Shown piece by piece: positions 44,901-55,844 of a DNA stretch of 64,000 nt. The first letter of the stretch is position 1; each line of letters opens with the position of its first letter. The position numbers were made by a program, and so were the translations under genes. The DNA lies in NCBI GenBank assembly GCA_038030265.1, contig CM075937.1, forward strand, positions 2,542,001 to 2,606,000, read 5' to 3'. The notes under the pieces were generated by a model that worked only from the letters and a program-made list of their open reading frames with translations, did no database searches and was not told the origin of the DNA. This DNA is from Corythucha ciliata (taxonomy: Eukaryota; Arthropoda; Insecta; Hemiptera; Tingidae).

Positions 44901-45717
44901 GGATACAGTGACCGAAACCCCCTGGAGGTGGCGTTAGGGACAAGGGCGTGATTGAAGAGTGTGAGAGAACGGCGTCAGGAGATGATGTTGATCCCGTAAA
45001 TGCAAGGAAAGTTGGCTTTCTGTCTCTGTTGAACACATAATCAGCTAGGTTTGTGTCTATAAATTCCTCAATCGTCCTTCCTACAGCATCAGTTCGCGAG
45101 TAATTCCACCGAGAAGATGGAGCGTTCAAATCCCCGCATAGTATGCTATGGCGATCCCATAAATTCTCCAGCCAGGTCAGGGATGGGTTGTTCCTAGGCG
45201 GATTGTACCCAATGAACAGCCGGCGGTGAAAATTTCCTCTCCAGACCTTTAGTTCAACCGCCTCCAGTTTATCCTGCGCCTGCATTTCCTTCCTGATGAA
45301 GAACTGCACGGTCAGAGATGTCTTCGCAGCCACAATGATCCCCGACGCGCACTGTCTGCTCCTTCGGAGGACATACGTCTGATATCCACGTAGTTGGAAA
45401 TCGGTGATGTCGGTGGCAGCGCCAGCTTCTACTATTCCATAGACGTCTATGTCTCTGCTTATGATTTTGTGTTGCAGCTCATCGAATTTTTCGGTTGTGA
45501 GGCCTCCTGCATTCCAGAATAGGGTTTTAAAAGACAAGTCCGGTGTGGTTTGGCCTTGAGAAAGGCCGTTGAAATCTTGGCGTTGTTGGTTCATGCTGAC
45601 GTGGTGATCGAGAGTGTGATGATCACTTGGCTTGATCGCGATACGTTGGGCTGACGTGCGGCGATTGTTGCGTACGTTCAGTATCCTCGGTGGTACACAG
45701 AGGACGTCCAGGGGCAC
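41947..45717 (-). mobile_element. I-like non-LTR retrotransposon inserted in copia
   Basis: The minus-strand element ends at a poly(A) tail (T-run 41947-41956 on the plus strand) and begins at about 45717. It lacks ORF1 and carries ORF2. ACGAC occurs at both copia junctions (just before 41946 and after 45717) and may be a short target duplication. The protein remnant is described in its own entry. Confidence 0.8.
42008..45717 (-). pseudogene. I-like LINE ORF2: endonuclease, RT, RNase H, zinc knuckle
   Basis: Endonuclease (45600-44900): LFWNAGGLTTEKFDEL, IVEAGA, SILCGDLNAP; the usual SDH box appears as GGFGHCILTV, keeping the histidine. RT (44300-43000): GPDEVLPEFLINLG, YRPIALTSIFSKLFERLLL, QAGFRRHRGTMEQVV, VFVDFKTAFDRVYR; after a frameshift near 43640, GVPQGAVLSPILF and LLYADDLVIWA. 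After another shift near 42900, RNase H (42789-42178): VYIDGSAEGATRN, GEIRAAVLALE, ILIDSQAAIM and IPSHCGILGNERADSLA. The C-terminus has CSLCHSTTEMNTDHLFDC (to 42008). Two or three frameshifts only, so a fairly young copy. Confidence 0.9.
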
Positions 45718-46703
45718 GACGTGGACGAGTATGCTTCACCCCCAAAGGACATTGTTCCAGGACATTTCTCAGAATTCTTCAGAAAAATCTCAAGCGCTTC
45801 TTTCGAAACAGATGAGATTTCAGAAAAATACTATAGACTACAAATTACTAGAGACAGAAAGAATAAGAAAATATTTATCGACCAGGCGTCTCACATTAGA
45901 GATGTGCTGAAACGCTACGGTATGGAAAATTGCAATCCGTTGAACACGCCATTGAATTTCAAAGAAAAACTCTCAAAACAGATGTCACCCGATGAAATAA
46001 AGAGAATGTCAAGTGTTCCCTATCAAGAAGCCGTTGGAAGTTTACTATTCATCAGCCAAGTTTCAAGACCGGATATCTGCTTCTCTGTGAATTATGTAAG
46101 CCGATGCAACGCCTGTCCTGGTCCTTCACACTGGAACGCTGTAAAAAGAATCAATGCGATATTTGAAGGGAACAAAAGAAATGAAACTGGAATTGAACGG
46201 AGTCCCGGGAAAAGATGACAAGTGACGACCTTGTTAGATATTGTGATGCTGACTGGGCGTCAGACGAGGATGAAAGAAAATCAACGACCGGTTATGTTTG
46301 TCTAAATAAAGGTTCCGCAATTTCCTGGAATTCAAAACGACAACCAACAGTGGCTCTGTGCACGACAGAAGCAGAATTTATGGCTCCGTGCATGGTCTCA
46401 GAAGAGAACTAAGAAATTGCTGCAGTCCTACGACTCTTTATTATAACCTCGCCAAAAATGGAGGCTATCATTCGAGAACAAAACACTATAGATGTTCGCC
46501 ATAATTTCATCAAAGAAAAAATCAGAAATGGTGAAATCGTCCTCGAGTTTTTGCCTTCAGAGAGAATGATCGCCGATTCTCTCACGAAAGCCATAGAAAA
46601 ACGCTCTCAAGGACTGATTTTTTTAATCGGTCACGGTCAGGTTGCTAAGAAGGTTACACTGGTTGGAGGGCAAACGACCCCTCTCGCCATGTCACGCAGC
46701 GAT
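45718..46703 (+). pseudogene. copia reverse transcriptase C-terminus and RNase H
   Basis: In three frames: KYYRLQITRDRKNKKIFI and YGMENCNPLNTPL, then SVPYQEAVGSLLFISQVSRP with CFSVNYVSR, then [39 protein letters not shown] and finally ADSLTKAIEK. These are standard copia RT-thumb and RNase H blocks. The catalytic YVDD region of RT is lost at the LINE junction. Confidence 0.9.
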
Positions 46704-46782
46704 GATTGAACCAATTGAACTAGTGAACTTTGTTTGCCTACGAACCAACCTGACACCCCCTGACCGCGACCGATAGAGGGGA

Positions 46783-46913
46783 TGTGCTAAAAATATTTTT
46801 TTTTAAATCTTTCGCGTCCCCTCCTTTTTACACATGTTTTGTTTATTTCCCTTGTTCCTCTTTTATCTTTGTTTCTCTCTCTGCTACAAATAAATACAGA
46901 ATCGTCTTCGTCA
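46783..46913 (+). repeat. 3' LTR of copia
   Basis: Begins TGTGCTAAAAATATT right after a polypurine stretch (GATAGAGGGGA) and ends TCGTCTTCGTCA. Its last 47 bases match 41272-41318. Confidence 0.75.
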
Positions 46914-46931
46914 ATTAAAATGATACGTCTG

Positions 46932-47040
46932 TGTGATATCTCGAGCGCGCGTACAAATTAGTTAAGTCTCAACGGAAAAACTAACTTTATTTTTTATCGA
47001 ACAATTTATCATATGTTGTTAATTACTTCGGTATATAACA
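46932..47040 (-). repeat. 3' LTR of gypsy-2
   Basis: 109 bp, matching 53105-53214. The integrase ORF runs across the polypurine tract and stops inside this LTR at 47009. Confidence 0.9.
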
Positions 47041-47851
47041 CTTCCTCCTCTTCAAGATCGTTTGAATCGTAGCCACCTAGCAGTAGATCAACGTGTCTTT
47101 TAGTGACTTGCCCTGAATCTTGAAATTTGATCATGTAGGTTCTGTCGCCGAGAACTTCTGTTACAACAGCTTTCTTCCATTTCTTCCCCTCAGAGTTCTG
47201 TTGATAGTTCTTGGCGTATACCCTATCGTCTTTTTTAAACCAACGTCGGATTTCTTGATTCTCGCCTCGTACGTCCTCCAATTTAGGTTCCCAGACGGGT
47301 GGTTTAAAAATTAAGTCGAGCTTTGTGTGTACCTGCCTACCAAACATCCTTGATGCCGGCGTTTCACCGGTAGTAGAATGAATCGACGTCCTGTAGTGAA
47401 ATAGATAGCGCCGAATAGCATTGTTTAAGCTCGAACTTTTGTTGACTGAGTCATTTAAGCATTTATTTATGCCTAATTTAGCCGACTTGACACTATTTTC
47501 TGCCGAACCGTTCGTCGCTGGGTGGTAAGGAGGAGATGTTTTATGCCGAATACCATTTCGTTGACAAAAATTCTGAAATTGTGATGAAATGAACTGCGGC
47601 CCGTTGTCGCTGACAATCTCTCTTGGAAGACCGAACCTAGCAAACATGTCGCTCAACTTGTCAATAGTTGCTTCCGCATCTGTTTTTCCCATTACGTAGA
47701 TTTCCGGCCATTTACTGAAAGAATCGGTAATTATCAGACACATTTTTGATTGGATAGGTCCGAAAAAATCAACATGAATCCGCTCCATAGGAAAATCAGT
47801 AGAAACCCATTGCTTTAGTTCAACTTTTGATGGATTATGTCTAACTTCCAT
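47009..47851 (-). CDS. gypsy-2 integrase (core and C-terminal part)
   Basis: The 280-codon frame holds the DDE core: RIHVDFFGPIQSKMCLIITD, VSDNGPQFISSQFQNFC, then PPYHPATNGSAENSVKSAK with the glutamate. GPY/F-like C-terminal residues follow (RVYAKNYQQNSEGKKWKKAV, VTKRHVDLLL). The zinc-binding HHCC domain lies upstream (47850-48060) in another frame and is damaged. The C-terminus extends through the polypurine tract into the LTR, a compact arrangement. Confidence 0.88.
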   Translation of the reverse strand: MEVRHNPSKVELKQWVSTDFPMERIHVDFFGPIQSKMCLIITDSFSKWPEIYVMGKTDAEATIDKLSDMFARFGLPREIVSDNGPQFISSQFQNFCQRNGIRHKTSPPYHPATNGSAENSVKSAKLGINKCLNDSVNKSSSLNNAIRRYLFHYRTSIHSTTGETPASRMFGRQVHTKLDLIFKPPVWEPKLEDVRGENQEIRRWFKKDDRVYAKNYQQNSEGKKWKKAVVTEVLGDRTYMIKFQDSGQVTKRHVDLLLGGYDSNDLEEEEVLYTEVINNI

Positions 47852-48067
47852 GCATGAAAGGCAATTTTTAACCAGCCTTTCAATGTCACAAAAAATACGA
47901 ACGTGCTTTCTATTTCATTTTACTCATTCCCAAATGCGACGTATGTAGCTCCTGGAGCAATTCTTGCTGAAGACTCAGTGGAATGACCATTCTGTACCCC
48001 CACATGACTACTCCGTTGTCTACATACAGTTCTTCTCTTCTTCTGAAATACGGCTGTAATTTTTCTT

Positions 48068-49362
48068 CTACCGATTTCGGCCATCCTTTCCTAATATGCT
48101 CACATCGATCAACGCAGAATCCTTTTGAGTCTCCTGTTTAATTTTATTAAAATCGACTGGCAGCTTACTGTCCAACCGATGCAACTGAATATAGTCTAAC
48201 CCCTTTGATCCTGTATTAACGTAAGCGCTGGGCAACCTTGAAAATCCGTCGGCTACATTATTAGAACTCGAAACATACTTTATGGTGTAATTAAACCCTG
48301 ACACGAAAAGAGCCCAACGTTGTAGTCGACCTGCTGCCATCTCCGGTAAAACTCGATTTTCCCCGAAAAGAGCTAAAAGTGGCTTATGGTCCGTCACCAG
48401 TTGAAACTGCGCTCCCATTAAATACTGGTAGAATTTATTCAAAGCCCAGTAAATAGCTTGTGCCTCTTTATGAATCATGGAATAATTTTGTTCTGCTTTG
48501 GATAATATTCTAGAAATAAACGTTACCGGCCTTTCTGTACCATCTGGCATTTCTTGCATCAGTACTGCCCCAATTCCAACCTTAGAAGCGTCGCAGTATA
48601 GTTTAATGGGTCTTATAGGGTCGAAATGGACCAAACATTCATCAGCAAATACTTTCGATTTGGCTAACTGGAAAGCCGCTTCGCACTGTTTGTTCCACTG
48701 AAAATGTGTACCCTTTTTTAATAAATTATACAAAGGATATAGAAACGTCTGAAAGACTCCTTATGAAACGACCGTAATAATTGATCATCCCCACGAATGC
48801 TTTAACCTCCGTTGCATTGGAAGGGCGTTTAATTGTCTGAAACAACTTTGTCTTCTGTGGATCTTTTTTAATTCCATTTGCACTAATGACGTGGCCCAAA
48901 TAATTGACTTCTTTCTGAAAAAATACGCATTTTTCCAAATTTAGCCTGAACCCTGCTTTTGAAAGACGATCGAACACATTTTGTCAAATTGTTTATATGA
49001 TCCACACGCGAATTTCCTGTTACAATTAAATCATCAAGAAAGTTAACGACGCCTGGCAGACCCTGAAGACATTTTTCAACAATTTTTTGGAACATCGCCA
49101 CGGCTGGTTTCGTCCCGAAAGGAAGACGATTCACCTGAAAAATGCCTTTGTGAGTGGACCATGCTAACAACCTCTTTGTATCTTCATCCAACTCCAATTG
49201 GTTATAAGCTTTTCTAAAGTCTAACTTCGTAAATTCAACACCGCCTCTTAACGCTAACATAATTTCTTCCAATCTGGGTAATGGGTGTTTTATATCTGCC
49301 AAATACCTGTTTAATGTTAATTTGTAGTTCGCACAAAGCCGAAGAGACCCATTTGGCTTCAA
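48068..49362 (-). pseudogene. pol: gypsy-2 reverse transcriptase and RNase H
   Basis: RT (49362-48883): KPNGSLRLCANYKLTLNRYL, FTKLDFRKAYNQLELDE, LPFGTKPAVAMFQ and active site VVNFLDDLIVTG. A frameshift near 48980 leads to FRLNLEKCVFFQKEVNYLGH (48977-48726). RNase H (48733-48068): IKLYCDASKVGIGAVLMQEM, EQNYSMIHKEAQAIYWALNK and LVTDHKPLLALFGE. Upstream RT N-terminal residues continue in the protease frame (49410-49500). Damage is limited to two or three frameshifts. Confidence 0.9.
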
Positions 49363-49409
49363 GATTGGAACTAGTGGTGTACCCCACTCACTTGAGTCAA
49401 TTTTTGAAA

Positions 49410-49900
49410 TTAAACCTGAAGCCTCCTGAGCTCTTCCAGTTCTTTATTTACTTTCTCTTGAAAAGCGAACGGTATTGGTCGGGGTTTGTAAAATTTTGGT
49501 TTGACATCTTCATCTTTCAAGCGAAGTCGAATTTTCTCGTATCGGTAACAACCCACACCCGGCTCAAATAAGTCCTTGTAGCGAGAAAGTAAAGAATTTA
49601 AACCATCATACGAACTAATCAATACGGTATTTAATTCGAAACAACTTATGCCACTTCGAGCCAACCACTCGCGTCCCAAAAGAGGTTTTGAATTTTTCTT
49701 CACAACGAAAAGCCTTCCTTCAAATCGCTTGCCTTCCATCTGGACCTCTCCATGAATAATTCCAACTAGCTGTAAAATTTCTCCTCCGAATGCTCTAAGT
49801 TTTACCGAAGTCGGCGAAATTCTTAAACCTGAAAATTTTGAGTTGTAAAGGTCCAAGGATATCACCGAAATAGCCGCTCCTGTATCCATCTCCATTTTTA
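49410..49900 (-). pseudogene. gypsy-2 aspartic protease and RT N-terminus
   Basis: The catalytic motif MEMDTGAAISVIS is at about 49895-49857. It is followed by KPLLGREWLARSGISCFELN and then the RT lead-in FYKPRPIPFAFQEKV. The frame is open upstream only because a Jockey RT is fused to it in the same frame (see the next entry and findings); gag, which should precede protease, is missing. Confidence 0.85.
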
Positions 49901-52524
49901 AGTTACGAGATGCAGGATAATCATGAGAATACATCAAATACAAAAAAGGGCCCAGCACGCTGCCTTGGGGAACCCCTGCGTGAATTGCTGTTGATCGAGA
50001 CTCAGCAGATCCATAACTAACAGCGAACGTTCGTTTGGATAAATACGATTTTATTATTCTGTACAACGTGTCAGGCAACTGTCTCTTTAGCTTAAAAAGT
50101 AGGCCATCATGCCATACACGGTCGAAGGCTTTTTCCGTGTCCAAAAACAGACCCAGGCACACCTTTTTTTCCTCATATGTAGCGAGAAGTTCATCCACAA
50201 CACGGTGCAGCTGTAAGGGACAGGACTGCTGTGGTCTAAATCCAAACTGAGTGGGTGGAATGCAGGGTTCAAGATGACATAAAAGTCTCGCCAGTAGCAA
50301 TCTTTCGAAGATTTTTCACATCAGTGGTAAGAGACTGATAGGTCTGTAGTTGCTTACATCAGCCATTCGGCTTCGGAATGAGAACTACGCTTGCGTGTTT
50401 CCATTGGTGAGGGTAATGTGTTGTCCGCATGATACCATTATAAATCTGTGTCAGGAACACGAGACCCTTCCTGGGTAGGCGCTTCAGGAGTGGTTGCACT
50501 ATTAGATCGTGGCCTGGTGCTTTTCTGGTGGGCGAGTTTGCGATTGCTGAGGCTACTTCTCTTGGTGTGAAGAGAGGGGGTAGGGGTGACAATTGTAGAG
50601 GTTCATGCAAAATTTCACTAACTCTCTCGAAGAACTGCACGTCCACAGGTGGATTTGGCGCAAATTGGTCTTTAAGGCTGTCTGCAAACGCATCCACTTT
50701 TTCTTGAGCTGTTGAGATCCACTGAGCAAGGAATGCCTTCCTTATGTTTGAGGATGGATTTTGTTTTCCTCCATAAGGTGCCATCCTGTGAATCGAGTTG
50801 TTCTAATGAAGTTTGCAGTTGTTGCTCGTTTAGAATCTTCAGGGCTGTGCGTAGATCTTCCGTCGCTTTATTATAGCGTGCTTTATCTGGCGGGTACCTA
50901 GTTCTTTCCCATACAGATCTACATTGTCGTTTCACTCTCAGCAGTTGAGCTTCGTGAGCTGGTGGCGGAGGCGGCTTTCTGTGGGTACTCTTCCGTCCAT
51001 TTGTTGAGGATTGTACGTGTGCTTCTGCGGCTGCTCTTTGTATCACTCTTGTTAATTCACTGACTGCCCTATCAATATCTTTTGAATCTTTAAGTCGCAC
51101 CCTTAGATCAATGCTAGACTCGATTACTGATTTATATTTTTCCCAATCAAAAGGCATTTTAATCAAAGAAGGTGGCTTTTCAATGTCCTGATACGTAGCG
51201 TTAAGCGTAAGGTGTACTGGGTAATGGTCGGAGTGAAGTTCGTGACAAACTGTTACATTTGAACACAATTGACTTGTTTTTCCCGATAAAGAAATCCAAG
51301 ACGTCAGGGGTGCTGTTATTATGCGGATAATACCGACGGCCACTTGGATGATCTGCTCTGTAGCATCGAAATCCGCTGATATTAAATTTAATTTGAGGGG
51401 CTAATTTGGTTTCAGTTGCCATCATACATCTATATTTTGTTGATTCAGATATAGCACCGTTTCATTATGCTTATTGGCTATGCCTTGACAATTCCAAGTA
51501 CTTACTTTTATGGTTTTCATTTTTTGTTCAAAAGTACAGGTAAAATTTGGGACATCATAGATAGCAACGGTTGAATTGTTGATAACAGTGAATCAAGCTT
51601 TGATATCAAAGTCTCTATTTGATCATTAGATTGGTTTGATGGGCGGGGATTAGCTACATCTGCATACGATACACGATTATATTGACTTGTTGGGTTATTC
51701 AGTTGTTTATGACTTGTATTAATACGTTGAATCTGCGTCAGACGGCGGTTGAATTCATCTGAAGCTGGAGGAGGGACAGTGCCATATTGCGGAGGTTTTT
51801 CATTCCGATTATTATTTTGAGTTCCGGTGAATTTAGATATTTTCTGGAGTTTTACGGCGACCGGGCATCCCCTATAATTAGCTGTGTGGTCCCCGCTACA
51901 ATTGACACATTTAGGAGCTGCTGCCGATGGTTTTGGACAATCACTGGTAGCATGATACTGATCGCATTTCACACATCTTGGGTTTTAATGACAAAAATTT
52001 TTAGTATAGTTTAACTCTTGGCAACGTGTACACTGCACGATTGTTCGTCGCGGTCGCGGGGGTTCCACCTTTACTACACAATGGTATAACCGCGTGAGAT
52101 TGAAGATTTCCTCATTTTTAGTATTAGGCTTGAGATCCAAGAAGAACATAGGCATCGGTGTTTTTGATACGGGGTGGAATATGGATGTCATATTGATTGG
52201 TTCAAATCCATGGGTTTTAATTTCTTCCATCATTTCGCACGAAGGGTGAGGACCTCTTACAACCACGCGAAACGGTCTTTCATTTCTCATTTGGAAGGTG
52301 TGGAATTCCGCTTTTTGACCATCGAGGAACTTGATAACCGCTCTGTAGTCATCTGAGGTTTCCAAGTCCAATTTAACTTTATTTTCAACGGTTTTATACT
52401 TATAAGATTCGATTTTGATATATTTCAACATTTTCATAAAACCATTCATATTATTAATATTATGAATAATGGGTGGTGGCGGTTTTTCAGCAGATACCGA
52501 ATCATTAATTTCAATCGTATCCAT
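49900..52524 (-). pseudogene. Jockey-type LINE inserted in gypsy-2 (ORF1, endonuclease, RT; 3'-truncated)
   Basis: ORF1 (52524-51517, one frameshift near 51975) has a PRE_C2HC-like region (FRVVVRGPHPSCEMMEEIKT, MFFLDLKPNTKNEEIFNL) and zinc knuckles (CTRCQELNYTKNFCH, CDQYHATSDCPKP, CVNCSGDHTANYRGC), then SYADVANP, typical of Jockey. ORF2: endonuclease remnant at 51425-51201 (HSDHYPVHLTLN in the next frame), linker 51343-50672, then RT (50784-49900): SPTRKAPGHDLI, HWKHASVVLIPKPNG, QFGFRPQQSCPLQLHR, LGLFLDTEKAFDRVWH and GVPQGSVLGPFLYLMYSHD. It stops before the catalytic YADD. Losing the 3' end is unusual for a LINE insertion. Confidence 0.88.
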
Positions 52525-53104
52525 TATGTTTGGATCTTGTAATACAGCAAAGCGGTTTGACGTTATAGAAATGTCGGCTGCTCACTGGAGAGCTTTATTT
52601 TTTTCGTTCCGGGCGGTTTATCTACGTCTTCTTCCATACCTAATGGTTGGAATTTAACACTAGATAAGCTTTGAATGACTCACTCGATGTTCGATGAGAT
52701 AAGACGGAGCAGACGACTAAGTCTCGAGCGCAACTGCTCAACTTTTGTATAATTTTTGAATTTAGCGGGTGATCTACTTTCATAGTAGAGCAGCGCAACG
52801 TATCGGGAGCAAAAATCCCAACCCACGAACCGCTTCATTTTTTTAACATACAAATACTACAAAGTTTAATGACTTGGTTTTCCATATGACTTTGCTCTTG
52901 ATACATGGTCCAATCATCCTCTTCCACGTTAAATTCTTTGATCATGACTATATGTATTGGGAACCGAACAATTTACTTCTCCCTCATTTCTTTTCTCGCT
53001 TCTTTCTTCGACATCTACGGCAACGGCACCTCTTTCTCCGTCATAGCTCCTTCTCCTAGTCTTTCCCATGTTCAGAACTCAACTCGATTATCCTGGTCGC
53101 CAAT
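52525..53104 (-). other. gypsy-2 5' region: leader, short gag start, Jockey 5' leader
   Basis: On the minus strand from 53104: primer site TGGCGACCAGGA (53102-53091), then a short open frame from 53071 to 52937 (MGKTRRRSYDGERGAV..., very charged) that may be the start of gag. The boundary between gypsy and the Jockey 5' leader lies somewhere in 52530-52900 and could not be fixed. Confidence 0.5.
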
Positions 53105-53214
53105 TGTGATATCTCGAGCGCGCGTACAAATTAGTTAAGTCTCAACGGAAAAACTAACTTTATTTTTTATCGAACAATTTATCATATGTTGTTAATAACT
53201 TCGGTAGTATAACA
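53105..53214 (-). repeat. 5' LTR of gypsy-2
   Basis: 110 bp, near-identical to 46932-47040, followed on the plus strand by the GTCTG duplication. Confidence 0.9.
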
Positions 53215-53336
53215 GTCTGCATATGCGGAACTTCTTGGAGATTTAAACCAGTCCTTAATAGCCAGGATTGCTGCAGAAATAAGGCGGGTTGATTGTTGGG
53301 GGATCGAGGAATGATCTATGAAACTCTTCTCCTTAA

Positions 53337-54101
53337 CAACCTTTCTTTTTATCCGGAAACGTAAGTTCGAGTTTCAAAATCAGGGACGTTGACAATTGAA
53401 GATCAGAGCGGGGGGGGGGGGCTTTTCTTTAGACAACTCCTCGTTTGAAGTCCCTGGTTTTATGTAGAGATAAAAACTTTTCCCCTCCGCGCTCTTTCTC
53501 ACATCACTTTTCCCATCTCGTTTAGATTTAATTTTCACTTTAAAATCTGCCAGAACCCAATCTTTCTCCGACTATGTACACTACTTACAGCCTCGTACAG
53601 TACAAGAAATATAAAACCGGAAGAGACGGAACAATTTTTTTTTTTTTTTTGTAAAATTTAAACAATGTAGAGAAGCTGATTGACAATCATGCATTGTTGT
53701 GTAAATCAGACAGTGCTACTCGTATTTACTTTTTTCTCATTTACAACAGATTTTCTCTAATTATTTAAGGTGGATAAACAAGAATTACTAGCCTCGCTGA
53801 CTCAGCTATATACCATTAAATACACCGTCACATAATATCCCAACTCTAAAGCCGTGTACACACGGAGACTTTTCTGTCCTATCATGAAATTTTTAAGATT
53901 TTTAGGAATATTCGTTTGTCGTGATGTCAAAAAGTATAAAAACTATTTATGTTTCTATGAAAAAACCAAGAAAAAACGGAGAAATTCTGGAAAAATATCT
54001 CCTTTCTCCCTACCACGGAAACCCAGCTTAGAAATACCGCGTCTACATTAGCCGTGTGAACATAGGAGGGCAGGACATAAAAAATGGAAGTAACTTTTGG
54101 G
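53337..54101. other. No gene recognised
   Basis: Contains a G10 run (about 53410), a T-run (about 53633-53650) and, at 53850-53880, GCCGTGTACACACGGAGACTT. The inverse of that string recurs near 63238-63255, hinting at dispersed element ends. Confidence 0.5.
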
Positions 54102-55840
54102 CAGTGGCGTGCCCAGGACAGAAATGGTGTGAGGGGGGGGGGGGGTCAATCAGTTCGTAAGACGGACACGGTCCTTTATAGTCAATTCTGCGCCAATAGT
54201 CAATTCATCTTTTAAGGGCGCGAATAGCCAGTTTGGCAATTTTTTCAAATCGTCATTTAAGGCGCGAATGATCAGTTCCGGTATTTCTAAGGCACGAATT
54301 GTCCACAGTTTCACCATTTTCAAGCCGCGGAGGATCAGCTTTTTTTTTTTTGGGTGCCGATAGCCACTTTGAAGACGCGCAGTAGCCTCTGTAGGGCGCA
54401 AATGATCTATTCAGTTGATCTTTGGACCGTGAATTTCTGGTACGAGTATACCATTTTTAGGACTTAAATAGTCAGTTTTGCTATTTTTAGGGAACGAATC
54501 GTCAGTTTGGACATTTTCAGGGCACGAGGTTCAGTTTGGCCATTTTTGATGCTGGATAATGGTCGATTTTGCATTTTCAGGACATGAATCATCCGTTTCG
54601 GACCTTTCAAAGCACGAATCTCGCGGGCCGCTATATGTAGCGTTGTTATTACTAATTTTAGGACGTGAATAGCCAGTTTGGCCATTTTTACGGCGCAAAA
54701 AGTCAGAATGGTCATTTCTAAGGCATGAATAGTCAGTGCGATATTTTCAGTGCTCGAATCATCATTTTTACCTGTCGCAATGGTCAGTTTTGCCGTTTTT
54801 AGAGCGAGACATTTCTATTTTTCCTAGCGCTAGTGGTCAGTTTGGCCAATTTAAGGACATTAATCGTCTGTTTAGCAATATTCAAGGCGTGAATCGTCAG
54901 TTAAGCTATTTCAGGGCGCGTACTCTTGAAGCTTGACATTTATATAGGGTGTCAAACCCAGGCGATAATGGTCAGTTAGGGCATTTTTGGCGTGCGACTG
55001 GTCGATTTTGCCATTTTCAGGGCGCGAATCGTCAGTTATACTTTGCCCAATCATAGCCGCGTAGGCGGGTTCAATTAGTCCCTTCTCGCCAATTACGCAC
55101 GCATCGTTATTTTGACCATTCTTGGCGCGCAAATTGTCTATTTTGCGGCTTTCAGGACAGGAGTAAATCTGTTAAGGCATTTCCAGACCGCCTATAGTCA
55201 TTTTGGTCATTTTAGAGCGAGAATCGCCAATTTGGCTATTTTTAGGGCGCGTGAAGTCATTTTAGCGGTTTTAAAGAGTGGTAAATGCCAATTTTTAGGG
55301 CCCAAATAGACATTTTAAATGCAAGAATCGTCAGTTTTGCCATTTTGGGGCGCGATTATAGTCAGTTTAGCAGTTTTTAGGAAGTGAATTACGGTCGTGT
55401 CAAGCCATTTTTAGTCAGTCTAGCGAAGCACACAATCTCCCAAGCCCAAGCCCCTCGCTTGAGCAAATCCTGGATCCGCATCTGAGTACGAGTATGCCAT
55501 TTTTAGGGCGTGAATAGCCAGTTTTTTTAATTTTTTATTTTAGGGCACGAATGTTATATTTAGACATTGTGAAGGCTCAGTTTGGCTATTTTTGACGCGC
55601 GAATGGTCGTTTTTGCCATTGTCAGGTCATGAATAATCTGTTTAGGCCTTTTTAAGGGGCGAATCGTCAGTTTATTGTTAAACTGACTCTATGTGCCCTT
55701 GATCTGGGGCACATAGAATCGGCGTTGCTGATTTTTTGGCTTGAAAGCCCAGTATGGCCATTTTTAGGGCGCGTAGAGTCAGTTTTGCCATTTATATAGG
55801 GCGTGAATAGTACTGATAGTATTTTTTTTTTTTTTCAACC
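54102..55840 (-). mobile_element. Family-2 array (copy F, reverse) with hAT-like terminus
   Basis: CAGTGGCGTGCCCAGGAC at 54102 is followed by a G13 run (54133-54145) and then family-2 units in reverse (GGGCGCGAATAGTCAG, TTTGGCCATTTTTA), period about 30, to about 55840. Copy E carries its CAGTGGCGT terminus at the other end relative to the unit sense, as expected if both ends of the element have that terminus. The right terminus here is not visible; the array stops at a T13 run. Confidence 0.65.
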
Positions 55841-55844
55841 TCCA

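Larger units (their letters stand above)
41272..46913 (+). mobile_element. Ty1/copia retrotransposon, 5'-truncated and interrupted
   Basis: A 5' LTR remnant (41272-41318) matches the 3' end of the right LTR (46783-46913) through TTTCTCTCTCTGCTACAAAT and ATCGTCTTCGTCA. A tRNA-primer site, gag, the end of RT and RNase H are present. Protease, integrase and most of RT are missing. An I-like LINE sits between gag and RT in opposite orientation. Confidence 0.85.
46932..53214 (-). mobile_element. Ty3/gypsy LTR retrotransposon 2, complete ends, TSD GTCTG
   Basis: LTRs at 46932-47040 and 53105-53214 (109/110 bp) are nearly identical, with TG...CA ends (TGTTATATACCGAAG to TATCACA on the minus strand). 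GTCTG flanks both (46927-46931, 53215-53219). On the minus strand, a primer site TGGCGACCAGGA (53102-53091) follows the 5' LTR and a polypurine tract (AGAGGAGGAAG) precedes the 3' LTR. Order: short gag start, Jockey insertion, protease, RT, RNase H, integrase. Confidence 0.93.
40814..53336. mobile_element. TTAA-type MITE, copy 4, interrupted by copia and gypsy-2
   Basis: The left half (40818-40956) has GGGTGTTTCACA, GATTCCTCGATCCCCC and GCACCAATCCTGGATTTTAA as in copy 1. The right half is a short piece at 46918-46931 (ATACGTCTG) plus 53220-53332 (CATATGCGGAACTTC to the GGATCGAGGAATGATC end). Outer flanks are TTTA (40814-40817) and TTAA (53333-53336). Between the halves lie a copia element and gypsy-2, which inserted inside ATACGTCTGCATATG. 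The total span is 12.5 kb for a MITE of about 0.4 kb. Confidence 0.75.

Noticed and set aside
46932..53214. Endogenous retrovirus or other integrated virus
   Set aside because: Only gag, protease, RT, RNase H and integrase are present, with no envelope-like ORF, so it is an ordinary gypsy retrotransposon. No other virus-like gene was seen in the window.
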